A stretch of DNA of 64,000 nucleotides from an uncultured Oscillospiraceae bacterium (GTDB lineage Bacteria > Bacillota > Clostridia > Oscillospirales > Acutalibacteraceae). Within the stretch, counting starts at the first letter, position 1. The number at the start of each line of letters is the position of its first letter. Location: NCBI GenBank assembly GCA_900543555.1, contig UQRL01000001.1, positions 69,089-133,088 on the forward strand. The letters run 5' to 3'. A model generated the notes under the pieces. The model searched no databases, was not told the origin of the DNA, and saw only the letters and a list, made by a program, of their open reading frames with translations. The position numbers were made by a program, and so were the translations under genes. Below, piece by piece: positions 24,682 to 32,066 of this stretch.

Positions 24682-26202
24682 ATGGAATACAGCAAACTGA
24701 AAAGCGGCACGGACATTCGAGGCGTGGCGGTGGAGGGCGTTCCCGGCGAGCCGGTCACCCTCACCGATGAAGTGGTGGAAACCATCGCGGCGGCCTTTCT
24801 GGTGTGGTGCGAAAAACACCTGGGCAAGGCTGCCGCCGGACTGAAACTGGCGGTGGGCCACGATTCCCGCATCAGCGCGGACCGCATCAGCGCCGCGTTG
24901 CAGCGGGTATTCGCCCGGTACGGCGTCCAGGTGCTGGACTGCGGTTTGGCTTCCACGCCCTCCATGTTCTGGGCCACCCTGGATTTGCCCTGCGACTGCT
25001 CAGTGCAGATCACAGCCAGCCACCACCCCTATCACCGCAACGGGCTGAAATTCTTCACCCCCCAGGGGGGCCTAGACGCCCCGGACATCACGGAGATCCT
25101 GGCCCTGGCCCAGGAGGGCGCCCATCCGGAACGGGAAGCCCCCGGCTCTGTAGAGCCCTGCGGGTACATGAAGGACTACGCTGCCCGGCTGCGGCGCACC
25201 ATTCAAGAGGGGGTGAACGCCCCGGACTACAGCCATCCCCTGGCGGGCCTGCACATCGTGGTGGACGCCGGCAACGGCGCCGGGGGCTTCTACGCCACCG
25301 ATGTGCTGGAGCCCCTGGGGGCGGACATCTCTGGCAGCCAGTTTTTAGAGCCAGACGGCATGTTCCCCAACCATGTGCCCAACCCGGAAAATGAGGAGGC
25401 CATGGCCTCCATCTGCCAGGCGGTAAAGGCCGCCCACGCCGACCTGGGCGTCATTTTCGACACGGACGTGGATCGGGGCGCGGCAGTGGACCACCGGGGG
25501 CAGGAGATCAACCGCAACCGGTTGGTGGCCCTGGCCTCCGCCATTGCCCTGGAGGGCCATCCCGGCGGCACTGTGGTCACGGACTCCATCACCTCCGACG
25601 GGCTGAAGGAGTACATTGAAACCACCCTGGGCGGGAAACACCACCGCTTTAAGCGGGGGTACAAGAACGTCATCAACGAGGCCCTGCGCCTGAACCAAGA
25701 AGGGGTGGACTGCCCCCTGGCCATTGAGACCAGCGGCCATGCCGCCATGGGGGAGAACCATTTTCTGGATGACGGCGCCTACCTGGTGACCAAAATCCTC
25801 ATCAAAATGGCCACCCTGCGCCGGGAGGGCAAGGACTTGGAGGACCTGCTGGCCCCCCTGCGGGAGCCGGTGGAAGCTGCCGAGGTGCGGCTTCCCATCA
25901 CCGAGGAGGACTTCCGCGCCCGGGGCGAAGCGCTGATCGCCGCCCTGGAGGAATACGCCAAAGCCCAGGGCTGGGCCATCGCCCCTGACAACCGGGAGGG
26001 CCTTCGGGTCTCCTTCCCGGAAGGGGAGGGGGAAGGCTGGTTCCTGCTGCGGCTCTCCGTCCACGACCCCATCCTGCCCGTCAACCTGGAGAGCGACGCC
26101 CCCGGCGGCGTGAAGCTCCTTGGGCAAAAGCTGCTGGCCTTTCTGGAAAGCTGCCCAGAGGGCATCGACATCTCCCCCATGGTGCGCTTTGCCAAGGGAT
26201 GA
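24682..26202 (+). CDS. Phosphomannomutase/phosphoglucomutase
   Basis: A 506-aa alpha-D-phosphohexomutase. The active-site serine lies in ITASHHPYHRNGLKFF (HHP in place of the common HNP), the Mg loop is DTDVDRGA, and the sugar-binding loop is IETSGHAAMGE. It interconverts hexose 1- and 6-phosphates for nucleotide-sugar supply. The pairing with a hexapeptide acetyltransferase suggests polysaccharide or glycan precursor synthesis. Ribosome site AAGGAGG; a terminator follows directly. Confidence 0.9.
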   Translation: MEYSKLKSGTDIRGVAVEGVPGEPVTLTDEVVETIAAAFLVWCEKHLGKAAAGLKLAVGHDSRISADRISAALQRVFARYGVQVLDCGLASTPSMFWATLDLPCDCSVQITASHHPYHRNGLKFFTPQGGLDAPDITEILALAQEGAHPEREAPGSVEPCGYMKDYAARLRRTIQEGVNAPDYSHPLAGLHIVVDAGNGAGGFYATDVLEPLGADISGSQFLEPDGMFPNHVPNPENEEAMASICQAVKAAHADLGVIFDTDVDRGAAVDHRGQEINRNRLVALASAIALEGHPGGTVVTDSITSDGLKEYIETTLGGKHHRFKRGYKNVINEALRLNQEGVDCPLAIETSGHAAMGENHFLDDGAYLVTKILIKMATLRREGKDLEDLLAPLREPVEAAEVRLPITEEDFRARGEALIAALEEYAKAQGWAIAPDNREGLRVSFPEGEGEGWFLLRLSVHDPILPVNLESDAPGGVKLLGQKLLAFLESCPEGIDISPMVRFAKG

Positions 26203-26225
26203 CGCACCCCCATACTTCGCGATTG

Positions 26226-26259
26226 AAAATGCCCACGCTGCGCCAGCGCGGGCATTTTT
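26226..26259 (+). terminator. Terminator of the phosphohexomutase operon
   Basis: AAAATGCCC-A-CGCTG stem with one mismatch, CGC loop, TTTTT tail. Confidence 0.9.
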
Positions 26260-26420
26260 ACAGTATCCCCCGGTCCATTAGGAATAGGCTGGAAGAGAGG
26301 GGGAACAGGGCCAGCCAGGAGAGCCCCGGCTCCATAGAGGTGCGGGACCACACCTCCATGGGGACCCGGAGAAAGCCCCCGCCTCCACAGCGGCGGGGCC
26401 GGCTGCCTCAAGGGAAAGCT

Positions 26421-26600
26421 CTACCGACTGGGGGCACACCTTCCCCACCGCCAAACGTCTCCCCGGGAAAAGCCCCCGGGCCCGCAGCGGGGCTCGGGCA
26501 GCCACAGCCCTCCCCCGGACTCCAGGAAATAGACCGTCTCCCAAGCCCCATCGTAGCGTATCCTCCGGCAGAAAAGGCCGCTTCTTTCTTTGTCCATCAT
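26421..26600 (-). CDS. Small ORF (59 aa), unknown, possibly a gene fragment
   Basis: Starts at tandem ATGs (26600 or 26597), 6-9 nt after GGGGGCG, and is served by its own promoter at 26625-26653. The peptide contains AWETVYFLESGGGLWLPEP and ends at TAG 26421. I do not recognise it. On the same strand after the stop, another frame continues to read plausible hydrophobic sequence (LSWLALFPLSSSLFLM), so this may be the start of a frameshifted gene occupying 26270-26600. The gap 26260-26420 holds nothing else I can identify. Confidence 0.45.
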   Translation of the reverse strand: MMDKERSGLFCRRIRYDGAWETVYFLESGGGLWLPEPRCGPGGFSRGDVWRWGRCAPSR

Positions 26601-26624
26601 AAAAGCGCCCCCTTTTTATCTTCG

Positions 26625-26653
26625 ATTGTATAAGAGAGTTCTTTGTTTGGCAA
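26625..26653 (-). promoter_or_regulatory. SigmaA promoter of the 59-aa ORF
   Basis: Minus strand TTGCCA (26653-26648), 17 bp, TACAAT (26630-26625), about 25 nt before the ATG. Confidence 0.7.
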
Positions 26654-26711
26654 TTATATTTCATCCAAAAAGGAGTAGACTTATTATTATTGGATATAAG
26701 GGAGCTGTAAC

Positions 26712-27059
26712 ATGAAACGAGATCTGCTTTTTGCCAAGGAAATGGGAAAGCGCATCGCCCGGCGGCGGAAGGAACTGGGGCTCACCCAGGAAAAGGCCGC
26801 CGAGCGCTGCGGTCTTTCCCTGCAGTTTTTCGCCTCGGTGGAGACCGGCGGGAAAAACGTGCGGGCAGAAAGCCTGGCCAAGCTGGCAGAGGGCTTGGAG
26901 GTCAGCGCGGACCAACTGCTGCTGGGGCGTGTCACCGACTTTGACCTGGCACGGGATCTCCAATGCCTGAAACGGCTCAACGAGGAGGAATACCAGCGCC
27001 TAATGACCGTGATGGAACAGTTTTTCTGGGCCCTGGACCTGCCGCCAAAGGACGGATAA
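26712..27059 (+). CDS. XRE-family helix-turn-helix regulator
   Basis: A 115-aa protein. An N-terminal Cro/C1-type HTH (MGKRIARRRKELGLTQEKAA, then a Ser-rich recognition helix and SVETGGKNVRAESLAKLAEGL) spans about residues 11-65. The C-terminal 45 residues are helical and may mediate dimer formation; no ligand domain is visible. It is divergent from the 59-aa ORF, with both start regions inside the AT-rich stretch 26600-26711, so it may control that small ORF and itself. Ribosome site GGGAG. Confidence 0.9.
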   Translation: MKRDLLFAKEMGKRIARRRKELGLTQEKAAERCGLSLQFFASVETGGKNVRAESLAKLAEGLEVSADQLLLGRVTDFDLARDLQCLKRLNEEEYQRLMTVMEQFFWALDLPPKDG

Positions 27060-27061
27060 GA

Positions 27062-27085
27062 AAGCCCCTTTGCGGGGCCTTTTTT
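27062..27085. terminator. Terminator between the XRE gene and spoVAD
   Basis: Short GCCCC/GGGGC stem with A-rich and T-rich flanks (GGCCTTTTTTA), usable from both sides. Confidence 0.75.
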
Positions 27086-28091
27086 ATTGTTGGGAGACCA
27101 GCTCTAGCACATGGCACACGCCGGGGATGGCCAGGCCCTGCTGGGAGGAGGTGGGGGACATCAGCGCCCCCGTGGCGCAGAACAGGATGCGCCTCAGCTC
27201 TCCCCGCTCCATGCGGCGCAGCAGGTGGCCGCAAAGCACCGAGGCCGAGCACCCGCAGCCTGAGGCCCCCGCGTGGACATCCTGGCGCTCCCGGTCGTAG
27301 AGCAGCAAGCCGCAGTCCTGGTGGACCGGACGCAGGTCGATGCCATTGTCCCCCAAACACTGGTACAGCAGCTCTGAGCCCACCGCCCCCAGGTCCCCCG
27401 TGTAGATGCCGTCGTAGTCCTGAGGGCAGGTGCCGGTGTCCTCCAGGAACTGGAAGATGCTCTCCGCCGCCGCGGGGGCCATGGCCGCCCCCATGTTGGC
27501 TGCATCCTTCACTCCCAGGTCTTGAATGGTCCCTGCCAGGCCCCGGCGTATCACCACCGGCCCGCCCAAGCCCACCAGGGCGCAGCCCGCGGCGGTGGCG
27601 GTCCACTGGGCGGTGGGGGCCCGCTGGCCGCCGTATTCCAAAGGCAGGCGGAACTGGCGCTCTGCCGAGCAGAAGTGGGAGCTGGTGACGGCCAGCGCCC
27701 GGCGGGCGGCGCCGCTCTCCACCAGGATGGACGCCACCAGCAGCGTCTGGGCCATGGTGGAGCAAGCCCCATACTGGCCCAGGAAGGGGATGCGGAAGTC
27801 CAGCAGGCCAAAGGTGGAGGAGATACACTGGTTCAGCAAATCCCCCGCCAGGATGAAGTCCACCTCCTCCGGCCGGGTCCCCGCTTTCGAGAGGGCCTGG
27901 GCTACCGCCTCCTTCTGCAGCTGGGCCTCCGCCTTTTCCCAGCTCTCCTTCTGCAAAGTGGTGTCCTGAAAGGTCTGGTCGAAGTCCCCGCCCAAGGGGC
28001 CTTCCGCCTCCTTCTTTCCTCCCACCGCCCCGTGGGAGAGGATGGTGGGGGGCAGGCGGAACTCCAAGGTCCTTTTTCCAAGGCGCTTCAT
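27084..28091 (-). CDS. spoVAD: Stage V sporulation protein AD
   Basis: A 335-aa protein of thiolase-like fold. Evidence is the FRLPPTILSHGAVGGKKEAEGPLG start, LNQCISSTFGLLDFRIPFLGQYGACSTMAQ and GASGCGCSASVLCG, all typical of SpoVAD. It is part of the SpoVA channel that imports dipicolinic acid into the forespore and binds DPA. It overlaps spoVAC by 4 bp (ATGA). The usual third gene, spoVAE, does not follow; the transcript ends at the terminator just past the stop. Confidence 0.95.
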   Translation of the reverse strand: MKRLGKRTLEFRLPPTILSHGAVGGKKEAEGPLGGDFDQTFQDTTLQKESWEKAEAQLQKEAVAQALSKAGTRPEEVDFILAGDLLNQCISSTFGLLDFRIPFLGQYGACSTMAQTLLVASILVESGAARRALAVTSSHFCSAERQFRLPLEYGGQRAPTAQWTATAAGCALVGLGGPVVIRRGLAGTIQDLGVKDAANMGAAMAPAAAESIFQFLEDTGTCPQDYDGIYTGDLGAVGSELLYQCLGDNGIDLRPVHQDCGLLLYDRERQDVHAGASGCGCSASVLCGHLLRRMERGELRRILFCATGALMSPTSSQQGLAIPGVCHVLELVSQQ

Positions 28092-28549
28092 CGGGCGCCC
28101 CCTGTGAGAAGGGACAGGCCAAACAGGACCAGCCCGTACAGCACCGAAGCGCTGACGCCAAACACCAGCACCGGCCCCGCGATGGAAAAGAGCTTGGCTC
28201 CCAGGCCGGTGACAAAGCCCTCGGACTTGAACTCCAGGGCCGGGGACACCATGGAGTTGGCAAATCCCGTGATGGGCACCAGGGTGCCCGCCCCGGCGTA
28301 CTTGGCCATCCGGTCATAAAGGCCCAGGGCGGTCAGCAGGGCGGAGAGGAAAATCAGGCTGATGGACACCCCGGTCCTGGCCTGGGAAATCTCCAGCCCC
28401 AAGCTCTGGTAGAAGCTGCACAGCCCTTGGCCCAGGGTGCAGACGGCCCCCCCAAAGAGGAAGGCCAGCAGGCAGTCCTTCCCCACCGGGGAAGGGGGCG
28501 AGACCTCCTCCACACGGCGGCTGTACTCCTGTTTGGAAACGGTTTTCAC
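28088..28549 (-). CDS. spoVAC: Stage V sporulation protein AC
   Basis: A 153-aa membrane protein with four hydrophobic segments and the highly conserved GTLVPITGFANSMVSPALEFKSEG motif followed by KLFSIAGPVLVFGV. SpoVAC is the mechanosensitive-channel-like subunit of the DPA transporter. The start chosen is GTG 28549, because AAGGGAGGG lies 7 nt upstream; the ATG 21 nt earlier would place that site inside the coding region. A sigmaG-like promoter precedes it, consistent with forespore expression. Confidence 0.93.
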   Translation of the reverse strand: MKTVSKQEYSRRVEEVSPPSPVGKDCLLAFLFGGAVCTLGQGLCSFYQSLGLEISQARTGVSISLIFLSALLTALGLYDRMAKYAGAGTLVPITGFANSMVSPALEFKSEGFVTGLGAKLFSIAGPVLVFGVSASVLYGLVLFGLSLLTGGAR

Positions 28550-28577
28550 ACAGTGTCCCTCCCTTGGCATTTGCCCT

Positions 28578-28607
28578 TAGTTTGGCTGGGAGGGACGCCC
28601 TTTATAC
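28578..28607 (-). promoter_or_regulatory. SigmaG-like forespore promoter of spoVAC-spoVAD
   Basis: Minus strand GTATA (28607-28603), 18 bp, CAAACTA (28584-28578). The sigmaG consensus is GHATR, 18 bp, CATnnTA, so there is one mismatch. It sits about 28 nt before the GTG start of a known forespore operon. Confidence 0.65.
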
Positions 28608-28621
28608 AAAAAAGCCCAAGG

Positions 28622-28647
28622 AAAAAGGAGGCCCGCGGCGGGCCTCC
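28622..28647 (-). terminator. Terminator of the DUF3737 gene
   Basis: GGAGGCCCG/CGGGCCTCC stem and a TTTTTCC tail on the minus strand, 6 nt after the stop. Confidence 0.88.
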
Positions 28648-28653
28648 CTACTT

Positions 28654-29523
28654 TTAAGCGCAGTGACATTCCTTTTTCTCGGGCCCCTTCTGGACCTCCA
28701 CCTCTCCGCCGGCGCCTTCGATGTCCCGGATGATCTCCCCCACCTGGGGCACGGTGATGCGGCTGCCGGTGAGGGGGTTCTTGATGCTGAGGATGGGCGC
28801 GGTGAGGCTGGCCTGCACATGGGAGCGCTCGAAGGCCAGGTCGCAGTCCACCATCTTGCAGTTGATGAGCCTCAAACCCTGGCAGTAGCACAGGGGCTGG
28901 GTGCCGATGATGGTGCAGTTCTCAAAGGTGACGTTCTCGCAGTACCAGGCCAGGTACTCGCCCTTGACGGTGCTGTTTTTCACCACCACGTTTTTGGCGT
29001 GCCAGAAGGCGTCCTTGGTGTCGAAGTCGCAGTCCTCGAATACAGCGTCCTCGATGTACTGGAAGGAGTACTTCCCCTTCATGCGCACGTTGCGGAAACG
29101 CAGGCCCGTGGAGCGCATCATAAAGTACTCCGCCTGGGCGTCGCAGTCCTCCATCTCGATATTGTGGACGGACCAGCCAAACTCCGGGGAGACGATGTCG
29201 CAGCTGGTCATCTTCACATCGGAACACTCCCGCAGGGCCTTGATGCCGTGGAGCTTGGTGTCCGCAATTTCAATGTGGTGGGAGTACCACAAAGCTGCCC
29301 GGCACAGCTCCGTCATCTCCGAGTTGCGGACGGTCAAGTGCTCGTCGTGCCAGAAGGGGTACCGCAGGTTGAAGAAGCAGTGGTCCGCCTCCACGTCCGC
29401 ACACTCCTTAAAAGCGCTTTCCCCGTCCGCGGGGCCGTCGAAGGTGCAATCCCGCACCAAGGTCTCCTGCAGGCCGTAAAGGGCCCGTTCCTCGTCAAAT
29501 GTCTGGTTTTGAATGGTTCTCAT
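28654..29523 (-). CDS. DUF3737 family protein (right-handed beta-helix-like)
   Basis: A 289-aa protein made of repeating about 20-residue units with the pattern x-hydrophobic-x-(D/N)C-x-(hydrophobic) (DCTFDG, DHCFFNL, SCDIVSP, DCDFDTKDAFWHAKNVVV, NCTIIG, NCKMVDCDLAFERS), as in DUF3737 proteins. The repeats should stack into a parallel beta-helix. No signal peptide; function unknown. The final CHC residues could bind a metal. Monocistronic, with ribosome site GGAGG and its own promoter. Confidence 0.88.
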   Translation of the reverse strand: MRTIQNQTFDEERALYGLQETLVRDCTFDGPADGESAFKECADVEADHCFFNLRYPFWHDEHLTVRNSEMTELCRAALWYSHHIEIADTKLHGIKALRECSDVKMTSCDIVSPEFGWSVHNIEMEDCDAQAEYFMMRSTGLRFRNVRMKGKYSFQYIEDAVFEDCDFDTKDAFWHAKNVVVKNSTVKGEYLAWYCENVTFENCTIIGTQPLCYCQGLRLINCKMVDCDLAFERSHVQASLTAPILSIKNPLTGSRITVPQVGEIIRDIEGAGGEVEVQKGPEKKECHCA

Positions 29524-29647
29524 TGGGATACCTCCTGCTTGCTTCTACAAATACAAATAGCAAAACCGCTTTCTCCACGCCGCGCCGGTTCCATGGGCCG
29601 GCCGCCTTTCCCGCCCATCCGGGCGGAGCTCTTCTTTCCCACATACT

Positions 29648-29676
29648 AGTATAGCGCGAAGCCTTTAAAATAGCAA
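29648..29676 (-). promoter_or_regulatory. SigmaA promoter of the DUF3737 gene
   Basis: Minus strand TTGCTA (29676-29671), 17 bp, TATACT (29653-29648). The roughly 120-nt 5' leader carries a CCGCCC/GGGCGG hairpin at 29609-29626. Confidence 0.7.
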
Positions 29677-29770
29677 ATACCTATCTATTATGCAAAACCA
29701 TAACCAAAAGGAATGGGGATGCCCTTTTGGAAGGGGTTCCGCACTTTCCTTCAGAAAACTTAACAAAATG

Positions 29771-29803
29771 TTGATAGATTCTCCTTTCCCCTTCCGCTAT
29801 AAT
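29771..29803 (+). promoter_or_regulatory. Possible promoter of the leader ORF/Cys-rich gene
   Basis: A consensus TATAAT at 29798-29803, with TTGATA at 29771-29776 but a long 21-bp spacer. The -10 is convincing; the -35 is doubtful. Confidence 0.45.
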
Positions 29804-29835
29804 ATACTCAAACCGTTTTCAAAGGGGGTGGGCGT

Positions 29836-29985
29836 ATGACAGCGCCGCAGACCCGGCCCTGCCAAGCTGGGGCCAAAAAAGCCAGTTGGAACAGCCGCTT
29901 TTCTCAGAGCCGGCGCGCCCTTGCGCCAGCTCCTGGGAGAGAGCGGCTGTTTTTGTTCTCAACAGAAAGGAGAGACCGTCCATGA
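29836..29985 (+). CDS. Upstream leader ORF (49 codons) coupled to the Cys-rich gene
   Basis: Starts at ATG 29836, 7 nt after AAAGGGGG, and its TGA overlaps the ATG of the next gene (ATGA), the arrangement of translational coupling. The peptide is rich in Arg, Ala and Pro and has no known domain. The second half of the frame runs through the terminator-like hairpin at 29891-29957, so ribosome position on this ORF would affect that structure. It may be a regulatory leader rather than a functional protein. Confidence 0.45.
   Translation: MTAPQTRPCQAGAKKASWNSRFSQSRRALAPAPGRERLFLFSTERRDRP
29891..29957 (+). terminator. Terminator-like hairpin inside the leader (possible attenuator)
   Basis: Outer stem ACAGCCGCT (29891-29899) with AGCGGCTGT (29942-29950), an inner GGCGC/GCGCC stem at 29912-29927, then TTTTTGTT. 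It lies 25 nt before the ATG of the 64-aa gene. Confidence 0.6.
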
Positions 29986-30176
29986 TCCCTTGTCAGTCCA
30001 CCTGCGGCCGTTACTGCGAAGGCTGCCACAAAAACTGCGCCAAATGGAAGCTCCTCCAGGCGAGGAACAAACGGGAGCGCCAGAAAAAGAAGGACTACCT
30101 CCACTACTACAACCAGGTCAACAGCACGGTGCTCCGCCAATTTTTAAGCATGCAGCCCCACGCCTATTACCGCTGA
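29982..30176 (+). CDS. Small cysteine-rich protein (64 aa)
   Basis: The protein begins with CQSTCGRYCEGCHKNC (five cysteines, spaced C-x3-C-x3-C-x2-C-x3-C), a probable zinc or cluster ligand knot, followed by a highly basic helix (QARNKRERQKKKDYLHYYN). The start is ATG 29982, 9 nt after AAAGGAG. Such a build suggests binding of nucleic acid or a ribosome-type partner; this is inference. I recall similar short proteins from gut Clostridia but no assigned function. It ends at a strong terminator. Confidence 0.7.
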   Translation: MIPCQSTCGRYCEGCHKNCAKWKLLQARNKRERQKKKDYLHYYNQVNSTVLRQFLSMQPHAYYR

Positions 30177-30210
30177 CGCGTTCCCATATTCCCAAACTCC
30201 CTTGTATGCC

Positions 30211-30254
30211 AGAAGAAGCGCCCTCCCGGATGGAAGAGGGCGCTTCTTCTGGTT
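30211..30254. terminator. Bidirectional terminator
   Basis: Perfect 15-bp stem AGAAGAAGCGCCCTC with its complement at 30236-30250, then GGTTTT; between convergent genes. Confidence 0.9.
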
Positions 30255-30263
30255 TTCAAGGGC

Positions 30264-30668
30264 TTACAGGTACTGGTTAAACTCCACTCTCTCTTGGTTG
30301 GGGCCCAGAATGGTGAAGTAGCGCACGCCGTTTTCCCACACATTCATGGACTCAATCCCCTGGCTCACCACGGGATAGCCCAGCCCCTGCACCAGAGCGT
30401 AGGCCGCTTCGATATCGGACACATCCAGGGCGATGTGGTCGATGGCGCCGGAGACACCCGCCGCCGGGCCGTTGCCGTAGATCTCCAGCGTCAGATCTCC
30501 CAAGCGGTAAAAAGCCACCGCCCGGCCGCCCTCCACGCTGCCTGCCAGATAGGCTTTCTCAAAGCCCAGGCTCTCATAAAAGGCCAGGGTCTTTTGCAGG
30601 TCCGCTGTGGGGATGCCCACATGCTGCAAGCCCTTGCACAGCTTTTGAAATTCCTTCGCGGTCTCCAT
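30264..30668 (-). CDS. VOC-superfamily (glyoxalase-like) protein
   Basis: A 134-aa protein with two beta-alpha-beta-beta-beta modules: LQHVGIPTADLQKTLAFYESLGFE, then IDHIALDVSDIEAAYALVQGLGY and the closing ILGPNQERVEFNQ. His in LQHVG, His in IDHIA and Glu in RVEFNQ are likely metal ligands. It belongs to the glyoxalase/bleomycin-resistance superfamily; the substrate is unknown. It is the last gene of the mur cluster, 13 bp after murF. Confidence 0.85.
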   Translation of the reverse strand: METAKEFQKLCKGLQHVGIPTADLQKTLAFYESLGFEKAYLAGSVEGGRAVAFYRLGDLTLEIYGNGPAAGVSGAIDHIALDVSDIEAAYALVQGLGYPVVSQGIESMNVWENGVRYFTILGPNQERVEFNQYL

Positions 30669-30681
30669 TTACAATTCCTCC

Positions 30682-32031
30682 TTATTCTTTCAGGGCAGCC
30701 ACAATCTGGTCGGTGGCCATGCCCCGGGAACCCTTCACCAGCAGGGCGTCCCCCGGCCGCAAGGTCCCTTTTAGATATTCAATAGCCTGCTGGTTGGTTT
30801 CAAACCACACAGCGCCCTCTCCATAGCCCGCGGCGATCTCTTTGGAAAGGGGACCGACAGCCACCAGCAGTTCCACGCCGTGGCTGCGGGCGTACTCTCC
30901 CACCTCCCGGTGGCCCTGGTGGGCAAAGTCCCCCAGCTCCAGCATATCCGCCAGCACGGCGGCCTTCCTGCCCGGCACCTGCCGGGTGGAGAGCACGTCG
31001 ATGGCGCTGCGCATGGAATCCGGGCTGGCGTTGTAGCTGTCGTCGATGATGAGCAGGCCGTTTGCCTCAATCACCTGCTGGCGCATGGCCGGCGCCTTAT
31101 AGGCGGCGATGGCCCGCACCGCATCCTCGGCGGGGATCTCTAAATACCGGGCCACTGCCATGGCGGAGAGGGCGTTGCGCACGTTGTGCTCCCCCGCCGC
31201 CGGGACAAACAGCTCCGTCTTTTCCCCAGTGGGGGACTGGCAGGTGAAAAAGGTGCCTTTATCCGCCTCCTTCAGGCTGTAGGCCCGCCAATCGCAGTTG
31301 GGCCCCAAGCCAAAGGTGACCACCTTGTTCCCCAGGGTCTCCTTCAGGGTGGGAAGCAGGTCGTCATCCCCGTTGACGAACAGGGTGCCGCTCCAGGGCA
31401 GGTAGTCGGCGATGTGGGCCTTTTCCTTTAAGATGTTCTCCCGGGTCTTCATAAACTCGATGTGGGAGACGCCGATGTTGGTCATCACGGCGCAGGTGGG
31501 CTTCACCACCGCCGCAATGCGGGCCATCTCCCCGGGCATGCTTACGCCCATCTCCACCACAGCGGCAGTGTGGTCCTTCCGCAGGCCGCACACGGTGATG
31601 GGCACCCCCACCTGGCTGTTCTGGTTGCCGGCGGTCTTTAGGACCCGGAACTTGGCGGAAAGGGCTTGGGCCACCATCTCTTTCGCGGTGGTTTTCCCCA
31701 CGCTGCCGGTAACCCCCACAATGGGGATGGAAAACTGGTCCCGGTACCAGGCGGCGGCCTTTTGCAGCGCCTCCCGGCAGTCCTTTACCAGGACGACGGG
31801 CTTCTCCCCTGTGGGGACCGGATGGTCTGCAAAGGAGGCGGCTGCCCCGCTTTCCAGCACGCTTTGGATGTAGTCGTGGCCGTCGGCCCGCTCGCCCCGG
31901 ATGGGCACGAACATGGCCCCGGCCTTGGCCTGGCGGCTGTCGGTGATAAAGCTGGTGACAGCCGTGTTTTCGTCCCCGCAGAGGAGCGTTCCTCCGGTGG
32001 CCTTTAGAATGTCGGATAGTTTCAGTCGCAT
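30682..32031 (-). CDS. murF: UDP-MurNAc-tripeptide-D-Ala-D-Ala ligase
   Basis: A 449-aa Mur ligase adding D-Ala-D-Ala to the UDP-MurNAc-tripeptide in the cytoplasm. The ATP loop is GVTGSVGKTT (residues 106-115), with the MTNIGVSHIEFMKTRENILKEKAHIADY segment and the C-terminal DSYNASPDSMRSAIDVL typical of MurF. The start is ATG 32031 behind GGGGG; the longer open frame is shadow over the peptidase C-terminus. It is separated from murE by a peptidase and a small gene. Confidence 0.96.
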   Translation of the reverse strand: MRLKLSDILKATGGTLLCGDENTAVTSFITDSRQAKAGAMFVPIRGERADGHDYIQSVLESGAAASFADHPVPTGEKPVVLVKDCREALQKAAAWYRDQFSIPIVGVTGSVGKTTAKEMVAQALSAKFRVLKTAGNQNSQVGVPITVCGLRKDHTAAVVEMGVSMPGEMARIAAVVKPTCAVMTNIGVSHIEFMKTRENILKEKAHIADYLPWSGTLFVNGDDDLLPTLKETLGNKVVTFGLGPNCDWRAYSLKEADKGTFFTCQSPTGEKTELFVPAAGEHNVRNALSAMAVARYLEIPAEDAVRAIAAYKAPAMRQQVIEANGLLIIDDSYNASPDSMRSAIDVLSTRQVPGRKAAVLADMLELGDFAHQGHREVGEYARSHGVELLVAVGPLSKEIAAGYGEGAVWFETNQQAIEYLKGTLRPGDALLVKGSRGMATDQIVAALKE

Positions 32032-32066
32032 ACGTTTCCCCCGGTAGTATGTTCTAATTTTTCCCT

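Noticed and set aside
29830..29960. T-box or known riboswitch upstream of the Cys-rich gene
   Set aside because: No T-box sequence or recognised aptamer consensus is present, and the region can be read as an ORF; attenuator-like is the most that can be said.
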